In this document: in pieces, positions 55,615 through 64,000 of the stretch
Numbering within the stretch: the first letter of the stretch is position 1
Layout: each line of letters begins with the position of its first letter
DNA from: Acheta domesticus
Taxonomy: Eukaryota > Arthropoda > Insecta > Orthoptera > Gryllidae
DNA: 64,000 bases
Assembly: GCA_031308135.1 (NCBI GenBank)
Contig: JAHLJT010008756.1
Location: 107,090,415-107,154,414 of the forward strand
Reading direction: 5' to 3'
Notes under the pieces: model-generated
What the model saw: only the letters and a program-made list of their open reading frames with translations
The model's database searches: none
What the model was told of the DNA's origin: nothing
Translations under genes and position numbers: made by a program

Positions 55615-55838
55615 ACCGCATTGTGTGCGTCCTGAGACGCCGCTCACGGGCCCACGGCGGCCGCGCAGTTGCTCGCACGGCGCCGTAAACCCAGTTAAGC
55701 GGATCGCAGCACTGCGCCGAGGATAACCCGCGCCGCAGCGGTTTGCGCAGTCGAAGGCCGCCGCGCAGCGCTGGGAGCCGCGATACAACGCGGGCTGCAG
55801 CCATTAAAATTCCATTAATTTCACCCGGGCACGAGACC
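55615..55838. promoter_or_regulatory. GC/CpG-rich pocket with ATTAAA and ATTAAT cores
   Basis: CpG-rich pocket containing GCCATTAAAATTCCATTAAT (55800-55819). A purine tract follows at once, the recurrent arrangement. Confidence 0.4.
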
Positions 55839-55839
55839 A

Positions 55840-56065
55840 GCCTTATCTGCGTTGGAGAGGAGGAGGTCATGGTGGTGGAGGCGGAGAATAAGGTCACGGA
55901 GGGCGAGGAGGAAAGAAGAGAATATGAAAGAGGACAGAGATGGAGCAGCGCGAGGGAGATGAGGTGAGGTGCACATGGAAGAGTAGAATAACGTGGAGGA
56001 GAAAGAGGAGGAGGGTCTGGAAAAGGCGAATAAGATGAATGATGAAACAAAGAATGAATTATTGA
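55840..56065 (+). repeat. Purine-rich tract, first part
   Basis: G/A-rich on the plus strand (GGAGGAGGTCATGG, GAGGAAAGAAGAG). It is interrupted by the repeat at 56095 and resumes at about 56500, so the repeat may have inserted into the tract. Confidence 0.6.
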
Positions 56066-56094
56066 TGTTTTCGGACAATAGAGCATCTATGGTC

Positions 56095-56480
56095 ATTCGT
56101 TCAGTTATAGTAAACGTGTTTATCTGAAGGTAGCGGTGTTCCTCCTTCGCTGGATGGGTTGCGGGGAGAGACCTTCTCCGGGTATTTACTCCAGGGACCA
56201 CAGCCTAGCCAGACATTCTCTAAGCTCCCGACATATGTGGTTGTGTTGTGCGTGTGTGAGGAGAGATGATTAGGCAAAGAAGAGAAAGGAATGATTGAGC
56301 TGGTCAGTGGCCCGTTTGTTGGGTTCTACTGCCGACATTCGCCTGGCGCTGCCGCAAAATCGAAGCAACCGGCCTCTAGAACTTTCCTCCAGATCAGCGC
56401 CTGAAGTCGAACCAGCTTCTACTAGCTAGTCCCGACACTCTGCCATTGTCTTGACTGGAACCCTGGGACCTCCCAGCCAA
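56095..56480 (-). mobile_element. AATC-tailed dispersed element inside a purine tract
   Basis: TTCGCTGGATGGGTTGCGGG, CTAAGCTCCCGACATATGTG, GGCCCGTTTGTTGGGTTCTA, ATTCGCCTGGCG and CAACCGGCCTCTAGAACT, then a head variant TTGACTGGAACCCTGGGACC and CAAAGTCGCTGGAGAGACAG. The purine tract continues on both sides. Confidence 0.75.
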
Positions 56481-56499
56481 AGTCGCTGGAGAGACAGTG

Positions 56500-56965
56500 C
56501 CAATGGTGCTTCTGAAGGAAACTCAGCTGGTTCAAAAAGATGAAAGGAGATAAAATAAAGGAGTAGGAGGATGGCGAAAATAATAAGCATCGTGGCAAAA
56601 TAAAGACTTCTGACGGACTGGAGAACTGAGAAGAGGGGAAAATTGAAATAGAAGAAGAGAATAGTCGTAAGGAGAACAGGGAAGAAAAACATGCATGGGG
56701 GTAAAATTAGGAAGTAAGTTGGTGAGGACTTGTCAAAAGACGTCAAATGACAACAAAAAGAAAGGAGTGTGATGATCATGGTAAATGGGGGAACGAGGAA
56801 GTAAACAATGGAAAGGTGTAAATGACATGGTAAGAATGAGGAGAGGACCTGGAAGAGGAAGAGGAAGAAGTGGAGAAATTTGTGGAGAAAAGTAGCAATG
56901 AGTGAGAGAGAGAATGGGTAAAGAGGAAAAAACGAAGAAATGTTAGGAGAATGAAGCAACAAGTT
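56500..56965 (+). repeat. Purine-rich tract, second part
   Basis: G/A-rich on the plus strand (AAGGAGATAAAATAAAGGAG, GGAAGAGGAAGAGGAAGAAG). The minus frame 56426-56962 is a Phe/Leu/Ser artefact. Confidence 0.6.
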
Positions 56966-56969
56966 AGAA

Positions 56970-57665
56970 TCATCACGGGTAAATAAAGTTTTATGATGAC
57001 AGAAACAAATAGATTAATATCGTCCGGTTAATTTTTGTTCATGTGTGTGTGTGTGATGGAAGGTCTAACTCTTGTGGAATCTGGATCACATTAAAAAAAA
57101 TATTGAATGTAAATAATCGTTGCAATAGAAAACTAATATTTTCATAATTTGAAATATACTGAATGAGGATTTTAAAATCTTAAAATACTTGCATGTGTAC
57201 ATAGAGGATTGCTGGCTTGAATTCAGCATACGGAGTAATGTGTCATCACTTTCTAAATGGGGCAAAAATTTTGAAACTGACTTGAAAATATCAACGTCCA
57301 GAAGAATGTGTGTGCAAGTTCAATTTACTTTCTTTTGATGTCGCAAAGCATTTCCGTACACGTGCCGAGGGGTGCAAAACCAAATTCGTAGTTTTCTTTT
57401 GGGAAAATGATACTATTAAAGTGCTACGTGTGTTGTAGTGTGGTGTGTGGTGTAAAATGAATTTATGAGAAAATGTAATTATCCATGTAACTATGCAATT
57501 AATTGTGGCGAATTGTCTCGTTGTTTCAAAACATTCTTTTGCGTCTTTCTTTTTACTTTACTTTTTACTCCCTAAGCTTGACTCTTAGAATACATGCATT
57601 TGATTTTAAAATATTTTTACAGTTCGATTCTATTTTTTTCAATTAACTTTCTTTCAAAATCTTTC
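56970..57665. other. AT-rich sequence, nothing recognised
   Basis: Short GT run at 57042-57054 only. Confidence 0.5.
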
Positions 57666-57676
57666 GTCTACTTTAC

Positions 57677-57735
57677 CATTAAGTAGAATGCGTGGTAGTG
57701 GCGTGAGGAAACATCTCGATAGAAGAGTACGTTAC
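57677..57735 (-). other. Candidate RS-exon downstream of recursive splice site 2
   Basis: From the junction at 57736/57735 the minus strand is open for 19 codons (NVLFYRDVSSR and onward) to a donor-like ATG|GTAAAG (57675-57676). If the donor is skipped, a TAG follows two codons later. The 59-nt length and phase match the 47-nt counterpart at 23134. Both end ATGGTAA-RR-TAGAC. It is consistent with a cryptic RS-exon or an alternative exon. Confidence 0.35.
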
Positions 57736-57752
57736 CTGAAAAAAGAGAGAAT
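57729..57752 (-). promoter_or_regulatory. Recursive splice site (ratchet point) candidate 2
   Basis: The minus strand reads CTCTTTTTTCAG|GTAACG, with an unbroken pyrimidine run of 12 before AG. The 3' and 5' splice sites abut with no exon. It has the same orientation as candidate 1, about 34.6 kb upstream of it in the minus sense. The donor half (GTAACG) is slightly weaker than GTAAGG. Confidence 0.4.
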
Positions 57753-57754
57753 AT

Positions 57755-59300
57755 AGTTATTTTACCACTTAATAACAATATTCTACAAATACAGTACAAA
57801 ACATTCCTATCATTATATAACAATCTAATAAATACCTCAATAAGTGCTATACTGATTGAGCAATGTATTGGCGGACAGAAATTTACTATCATTAGCATTT
57901 TTCCTACCACGATACTACATTCAAGTACACAGAGAAACCCCAAAGAACATTTGGACTATTCTTCATTACGAGCAATTTTGAATACCATTCGACAACGATA
58001 CACATGAGATCCGCTGACGTCTTAACCGCACTGGGCTATAGTTGGACCAAACCCTACGTACGATTTTTCACCCTCTGATTGAGGCGTTGAAAAGAAATAT
58101 AAAAAGGTCTAATTGGTCAAATTCATTAAACGTTATTTCTTATAGTAACGAACATCAGCTAACAAACATGCGGTTTAGGACTATTGCAGTAACTCAGTCA
58201 TTAAAAGGGTCGACTACGCTTGTATTGCAGGTAAAAACGAATAGCTCTCAAGTTTTTACAATAACGAATACGATATTTATAAGGCACATTAAACAATCTA
58301 ATCTAAAAGTAATAAAAGGCAGCTTGTTTTCGTAACTCTGGAATAGGATTTCAGTCACCTGCCCGCTTTGGGAATTACAAAACAAGACAAAACGAAAGTG
58401 ATCCGCCGTGGCTAATGCCAGCTACCATGTCTGCTCCTAAGAGATATTAATCTGACACCTGGGAACAGGGGAATGGCGCGCGTGACTAGAGACATCGACG
58501 GGTTAGGTTTCAACCTGCCTAGTCCCCGACGATGGTAGCCCATGCGTCTTTCAGTTATCACCCATCAGAGAATTAGGCAAGATTTCTTCGCTCGCACCTG
58601 TTGCTTCTGACAGATTCTGCTTCGGGTCAGCGATTCGCAAGTTGTTTACGTGCGCTGAGAAGAGTAAAATACAGTAATATTTGAAATGATGCCCAGAAAT
58701 TGCAAAATAAAAAAAATCTAATACGATGAAAGTTTGAAGTACTCGAACTCGTGTACATTAACAAGAAATAAAGTAAAATGTTTAGGAACTGGATTCTTTA
58801 AATTACAAATTGAAAAAAAGAGAAAACATGTTTTACATGGCTACTTTTCGACGCTGTAACGTATACGTATTGCAAAACTAGACTTTTAAACATTCCGCAT
58901 TCTCTATATTTTCACAAACTTGAGTCAAGAATACAATTCTTAAATATTTGAAAAGAGCAGAATTCTTTTCTAAAAAGATTAAGTGTATCTTTCATTTTAT
59001 AGTTACTTTATTGAGATATTTTTACTACGTATTCAACATATCAAAACGAACATTTTACTGTCATGTAAAACCTTGCAAGCCACATCTAACGCTTAATTTC
59101 TTGGTAAAAAAAAGAGTTTAGGACTAGATATCTCGACGGCTACTACATTCCTTTTTATGTCAAATCATATTACGTCCATTTTTGCAGTGTTGTTGGCCCC
59201 CGACAAAAACAATTCAACCCATTTTGTTGTCTTTAAAAATGTTTTCTAATCTAACGTTTCCGCAAAACCCACTTTATAATATATCACTAGAAAGAGATGA
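57755..59300. other. Mostly AT-rich; GC-moderate patch at 58400-58650
   Basis: The patch holds ATATTAATCTGACACCTGGG (TAATCT Otx/Bcd-like plus CACCTG E-box) and could be regulatory. CTTGTATTGCAG|GTAAAA at 58219-58236 is a weak plus-strand juxtaposed splice site. The 97-codon plus frame 58042-58335 is unrecognised. Confidence 0.35.
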
Positions 59301-59305
59301 TAATA

Positions 59306-59560
59306 GAAAATATGGAAGGTTATTTCTTTAAAGACGATCACCTAGTAAAATATTATAATATTCTGCATGTCATAATAGAAAACAAGGAAGATGATAATAG
59401 AGACGATAATAGAAAAGATGAATATAGAAGATATAATAGAAAAAATAAAAAAAATAGATAAAGAAAAGATGAATAAAAGATATTAAAATATAAAATAAGG
59501 AAGGTTATTTCTTTAAAGACGATCACCTGGTAAATGATTATATTATTCTGTATGTTATAT
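59306..59560 (+). repeat. Direct duplication flanking a GATAATAGA-rich block
   Basis: GGAAGGTTATTTCTTTAAAG...GATCACCT at about 59314 and 59499 are near-identical over about 60 bp. Between them lies a purine-rich GATAATAGA/AAAGATGAA low-complexity block. Confidence 0.8.
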
Positions 59561-59929
59561 AACGGTATTTTTTGTTAGATACTCGTATTCGGCAAAATAT
59601 TTTATATAATAAATGTAATATGTTAAAAATGCTTTAAACACATTTCTTATTCCATTAAACACATTCATTTCTTATTTCATAACATTTGGTTTCACATATT
59701 TGGAAGAATTAAACACTTTATTTGAAGAATATTTCAAATTAACACGTATGCAAAATATGTCACATTTTAACTCCTTTTTTGGTTGAAAACTAATTACGAA
59801 CACACATCAGATAAAGTGCGTCCTTTAATGGAATAGGGAAAGAAGGAGTTGCTAAATGCCAAATACTTAGCGAAAAGGAATATAAAAATCGAAGGCAACA
59901 AGCTGGTAATTTAGTATTTACATATAGCG

Positions 59930-60250
59930 TGACTGGGGACCGTGAATAGCTATCAGAGAAATAACGACATGGTGACGTCGTACATTATTCGTTAATTGAT
60001 TACCTCCACTATGATTTGTCAATTATACGTTCAGATACCGGGTACAGCCATTATTAGAATACTTTTCAACGCAGAGTTTTTGATCGTGGCCCTGCGGCGT
60101 TGTTTCGGGTCAGAACTTCATTAATAATTTATTGGATATCGGCGGCTGGAGGTCTGTAGTTTTAGTTAATTACCTCCTCCAAACTGAATTTATGGAACAC
60201 TCCGTACAATATATAAGCATATACGCGGCAATGGATAGCTAATTTCAATT
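59930..60250. promoter_or_regulatory. Candidate enhancer with repeated homeodomain motifs
   Basis: TTAATTGATTACCTCC (59992-60007) and TTAATTACCTCC (60167-60178) share the unusual extension ACCTCC. TTAATAATTTATTGG (60121-60135) and TGACGTCG (about 59972) lie nearby. The segment is more complex than its surroundings and has no open frame. Inferred regulatory module. Confidence 0.35.
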
Positions 60251-60254
60251 TAGA

Positions 60255-61025
60255 GCGTGTCCTTTTTTCTTGCGGAACAGAGTCAGATTTAAATCAATCC
60301 TTAAGTGGTTGGGCGCCACGTATGGCATTACTCCTACTTCGCTGGGAATCAGCAAGGCCATGTCAAAGAGCATACTAAAGCGTTTTGGACATAGATGATA
60401 ACACTTCTCAAGGATTAAAATTCTACCTTAACCCGATGCAGTTCAAAAGTAATTAAAATAGATATCACGACTACAAATGAACAACAAAAGAAATAAACCA
60501 CAAGACGAAATAAGAATGCAATAAAGTTGAGCTCAACAAAGGGACCTAACACTCGTAATGACATCAAAACGAGTTCTCTAAACGGATAAATCTATTCACG
60601 AGGGAAACATGAAAATATTACAGAAAGGTGAAGAATTAAAATTCAGAATTAAGCAATTGGAAAGTCAATTTAAAGTTCCATATTTCGAATGTGGGTATAA
60701 GCACTCAACAAGAAAAAAAAAGCTTACGAACTGATTTGCGAAGTACATCACAAGTGAACTTCAAAAATGTATATATTTTATTCATATTCATAAACTTATT
60801 TACATAAGTTTATGTAATAATCCCACTGCAGTTGCTATACAGACACCCACAGGACCTCTCCTACATGCACATGTACGAACACACGAGCGCATACAAATTT
60901 CCTGGAAACATTTACAACCGAAAAAAACTAATCAATTACGTTCTGAACACGTGCTACCTTCTGGTTTCTAGATTGAATTTACATTAAATTGGACCACACG
61001 TCCGATATTATAAGTAAATTTCGGT
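60255..61025. other. AT-rich sequence, nothing recognised
   Basis: A small hairpin CATAAACTTAT...ATAAGTTTATG at about 60790-60815. No gene. Confidence 0.5.
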
Positions 61026-61029
61026 TCGT

Positions 61030-61130
61030 TTCCAGTAGCGGCAGCCCTTGTTACTTCTTGCCCGCAGCTGGTAACAAGGCGCCATTAACATAACGAGGCA
61101 TCTCTTCCGTACAGACCGACACGACCGACA
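61030..61130. promoter_or_regulatory. Paired Sox-like sites with an E-box
   Basis: CCTTGTTAC (61046-61054) and GTAACAAGG (61071-61079) are perfect inverted repeats, the form of a Sox dimer site. The E-box CAGCTG (61065-61070) abuts the right half-site. Flanks are GC-moderate. Candidate enhancer core. Confidence 0.3.
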
Positions 61131-61134
61131 CGTT

Positions 61135-61895
61135 GTTACATGCATAGGGGAGATTCTCGCTCTACAGTTTGTGGGATATAGAGAAGAATGGAAGAGGTTT
61201 CAGCGTTCTCGACAAACTCGCCTCTAACTTGAAGTTTTGAGTGCTGAATGTAAAAATTTAAAATAGATCTGAGGACAAACAATATTATTATTTTGTCAAC
61301 GAACGCATCCTGTTGTCGGTGTGAATTAAACATTTTCCTGTATTTCGGATTTATAGTTTAACTTAAAACGTATAAACGCTTGTTAAAATGCAATTTATTA
61401 AGAGCACTTACGAAATGATATAGTTGTAAAAGTATTCTCGTTTTTTAATATTCGGTAACTGTCAGCCAAGTTTTGAAGATCACATTAGAGAGAAACCCCA
61501 CGATGAGAATTTTCATTTAAAGATAACAACATAAAAGCCAACCATTTATTAAATCCATTCTCAGAGATCTCGAAGGCAAAAGTTGAGTAGGCTATCATGC
61601 TGCCTAGTTTTAAGAGTAAGAATAAATTAATGTATAGCATATTCAGAACGGAAAGTTCAAATTTCGAACACGAAATGTTTTACACAATGAATTAGATCAA
61701 GTCTAAGTTTAGAGGCATTGGCAAAGGAAAATATGTTTATTAACGCCACATGATACTGCGTTTTCACATTGGTTGAATGGAATTTAATAACCAGAAGAGA
61801 TCTAATCGCATTGACACTTAAGAAGGGAATGGGCTCTGAAACGGGTAGTAAAAGGTATAGGCTCATCTATCAGCTCAATACCTTTCTTTTGTCAG
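61135..61895. other. AT-rich sequence, nothing recognised
   Basis: No gene seen. Confidence 0.5.
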
Positions 61896-61897
61896 CT

Positions 61898-62035
61898 CAT
61901 CACCTACCTGACGTCACCACATCTACTCTCGCAACGACGCGACGCCTCCCCTCGCGCTCGTCTGGAATAGCGCGGTCGCGAATGTCACGGACGCCGCCAT
62001 CCGCATTAACAATAAAAGCAGAAGAAAACGTGCAC
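61898..62035. promoter_or_regulatory. GC-rich pocket with CRE and ACAATAAA core
   Basis: A perfect CRE (TGACGTCA, 61909-61916), a CpG-rich stretch with short GACGC words, and CATTAACAATAAAAGC at its right end. Small version of the other pockets. Confidence 0.35.
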
Positions 62036-62290
62036 TGACTTATGCAATATCGTGTCTGGCGGTTTGTGATATACGACGAGAGCAGCCCATTTAAAGTTCT
62101 TAGTACTTCGAAGTCACTTCACGAAGGCACGACTCGGAGGTGCAGATAATTCCGAAAGATTTAGTCAAGCACAATTCAATTTTTTCAAGACCTCTTCTGA
62201 CTGATTCATAGAAATATAGCAGCTGAAGAAAACACAAAAAATCGTTTACTAAAGTAGAGCGGATGTGACCTATTTACACGCTTGCTTTTG

Positions 62291-62366
62291 ACGAGTTTCA
62301 GCGAACACGCGCAGAGCGGCTGTGTCCCTCCAGAAGCCACGCGTGCACACGTTCGCTGAAACTCGT
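62291..62366. repeat. Hairpin with perfect 16-bp arms
   Basis: ACGAGTTTCAGCGAAC (62291-62306) and its exact reverse complement (62351-62366) flank a 44-bp GC-rich loop containing GTGTCCCTCCAGAAGCCACG. It could be a fold-back element scar or a hairpin RNA. Confidence 0.7.
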
Positions 62367-62499
62367 GAATCGTTCGTCAAGAGGAATCGTGTGGGTGTGT
62401 GAGTTGCAAGAAATTAGCTATACCTTAAGCGCAGATTCACCGAAGCCCTTTCCATTCTGACCGAAAGGAGATGTTATTGTCATACTTTCTCATCCAGTC

Positions 62500-63060
62500 T
62501 CGTTCGACTGATTGATTGGTCGAATGATTTAATGATTGACTGAGCGACGTTTCCGGGCACCTCAACTGATATGATAATTTCTCCCGTTAGTGTAGTGAGT
62601 ATTTTATGACGAGATGTCGCTGTTCCATCCCCGCTTCATGATGAGATCCGGCGCCGATCCTTACTTCGGCTTGATGGAGATTTTCCCCTCCATATCTCCC
62701 CCTAGCGAGGCACTGCCTCACGTTCTCGGTTCCGACTGGCCTCTCGACATTTGTGGTAGTGTAATGCATGAAGGGTAAGTGTGTGTACATAAGGAATGAG
62801 GATAGGACACGGAAGAAGATGGAAAGATCGAGCGCGATGGGCTGTTTGTTAGGATACTTTCCCGGCATTCGCCTTGTACTGATTGGAGGAAACAGAAAAC
62901 TTCCGATCTGAGCAGCCGGCCACTACAATTCTCTTCCAGACAGCAGCAGGATTCGACCTAACTATCTAACTGGTATCGGAAATCTACCAACGTCGGGACT
63001 CCAGCTCAAGAACATCCTGGTCAGGGTCACTGGAGAGACATGGCAATGCAGGGTCCGGGC
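62500..63060 (-). mobile_element. AATC-tailed dispersed element, near full length
   Basis: GACTGATTGATTGGTCGAAT tail, CGTTAGTGTAGTGAGTATTT, GATGAGATCCGGCGCCGATC, ACATTTGTGGTAGTGTAATG, GAAAGATCGAGCGCGATGG, CCGATCTGAGCAGCCGGCC and the variant head GGTCACTGGAGAGACATGGC. Good for consensus building. Confidence 0.8.
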
Positions 63061-63064
63061 TACG

Positions 63065-63464
63065 TCAGCAGGTCCCATTCCAAACGCTGCTCTGACAGCA
63101 GTGTACCGCAGTACTGTATAAATCTGTCTAAATTATGGAGGAGAGGCCTCAGTGAGGCGATAGTCATTGTAAGGAAGTGTAGGAGAACAAGTCCGTGAAA
63201 GAATGATCATCCAAGTTACAGCGTTTGTGTGGAAAATTCACGACTATTGGGACTCTAACGACACCCCAGCCTACGGCTCTTTAGATTCATTTTCACTGCA
63301 TCATTAGTGTTCGCAATAATACACACTGGTATGCCTCCGGATAATACAATTTTTTTGCGTCCATTGGCACACTTCTAAGTTTGAATAGCTAGAGTTAGCG
63401 TATTCTGGATTTAAGCAGTTCTGTTAAAGTATGTGGTTTAACCTAGTGAATAACGCATGTGCAA
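63065..63464. other. Unassigned spacer between two opposite element copies
   Basis: No gene or repeat recognised. The two flanking copies face each other head to head. Confidence 0.45.
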
Positions 63465-63945
63465 TTGCCGCCACTGCCCCCATTGCTCAAATGATGTCAC
63501 TGCAGTGCCTCTGACCGGAGTTCCTAGGTCGAATTCAGTCGCTCTCTGGGGGAGAATTCTAGCGACTGTCTGCTCTGATAGATAGTTTTCCGTTTCTCCG
63601 ATTAATAGCACCTGAATGCCGGATTCCACCAAGGACCACGGGGGATCATTCCTTCCTCTTCTTTATCCTCACCCTTGACTTAAACACACTAATATGCACT
63701 ACACTATTACACATGCCTGGAGGCTAGTCCGGAGCTTAAATTTTTTGTCCCGGGTGAGGTGGTGTCCCGCTGGTGGGAAATACCCGGTTGGGGGAACCCC
63801 GCTAGCCGGCGGTAGGTCTGCGTTGGATCTCGCCAAACAGCGGGGGAAGATTATAGCAACTTATCGATGATAAAACATGCACTATACTTTCGGGACTAAT
63901 TACCTTAGCCGTTCACACGCCTGGAATTACTATTAATCAATCAAG
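63465..63945 (+). mobile_element. AATC-tailed dispersed element, near full length
   Basis: ATGTCACTGCAGTGCCTCTG head, GGAGAATTCTAGCG, CTGCTCTGATAGATAGTTTT, GAATGCCGGATTCCACCAAG, CCTGGAGGCTAGTCCGGAGC, GGTGTCCCGCTGGTGGG and CTTTCGGGACTAATTACCTT, with tail ATTAATCAATCAA. Confidence 0.8.
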
Positions 63946-64000
63946 TCACCATTGTAAACGTTTTGCCGCAGTCGACTCGTAAGTGCTTACGTAAGGGCTT

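Noticed and set aside
56426..56962. 178-codon minus-strand frame that looks like a membrane protein
   Set aside because: Phe/Leu/Ser content follows from the pyrimidine strand of a purine tract; the C-terminus lies in a repeat copy.
58219..58236. Plus-strand CTTGTATTGCAG|GTAAAA as a third ratchet point
   Set aside because: The pyrimidine tract is interrupted and the donor half is weak.
1..64000. CRISPR arrays, bacterial operons, rRNA genes
   Set aside because: No spaced direct repeats of CRISPR form, no operon-like gene packing and no rRNA-like conserved blocks were seen.

Overview
This window looks like non-coding DNA from a large, repeat-rich animal genome, most likely an insect. I lean towards a polyneopteran such as a stick insect, cockroach or orthopteran, but that is inference. 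The evidence is an AT-rich background, no intact long gene in 64 kb, many degenerate dispersed repeats, pogo-like and Penelope-like remnants, tRNA-headed SINE-like elements and many microsatellites. There is no bacterial gene organisation, no CRISPR array and no intact rRNA or tRNA gene. Nearly all longer open frames fall in low-complexity purine-rich tracts, GC-rich pockets or a 26-bp minisatellite, and I do not treat them as genes.

Four kinds of sequence alternate. (1) AT-rich background with decayed repeats. (2) At least 17 copies or fragments of one roughly 550-bp dispersed element, in both orientations, with a B-box-like head and an AATC-type tail (8.3, 9.0, 14.8, 16.7, 17.2, 21.0, 23.6, 31.2, 32.6, 33.8, 34.8, 41.4, 51.8, 54.3-54.7, 56.1, 62.5 and 63.5 kb). 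(3) GC/CpG-rich pockets of 200-700 bp, several holding an AT-rich homeodomain-like core (ATAAA or ATTAAT). (4) Long purine-rich tracts, commonly beside a GC pocket and nearly all purine-rich on the + strand. Other mobile DNA includes a pair of MITEs (2464-2954 and 5857-6326, opposite orientations), a pogo/Tigger-like relic (18793-20016), three fold-back elements and a 123-bp or shorter class of hairpins.

Genes are represented only by candidate exons and gene fragments. The most striking signals are two juxtaposed 3'/5' splice sites on the minus strand (near 23181 and 57736). They match the ratchet-point form of recursive splice sites: a strong pyrimidine tract, CAG, then directly GTAAGG or GTAACG. 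Each is followed by a short downstream donor, as expected for RS-exons. If real, most of the window lies inside one very long intron of a gene transcribed right to left, and the GC pockets and homeodomain-site clusters would be intronic regulatory DNA. Other fragments worth checking are a 60-codon terminal open frame with a nearby AATAAA (55184-55437, +), a phase-0 exon candidate in a GC pocket (6719-6940, +), a MAM-domain-like end (20112-20193, -), a 75-codon open frame (33478-33705, +) and a short AWS-like cysteine motif (1270-1307, -). A CpG-rich promoter-like region at 51120-51720 carries two perfect CRE sites (TGACGTCA). How these pieces work together is inference; no transcript evidence is available here.
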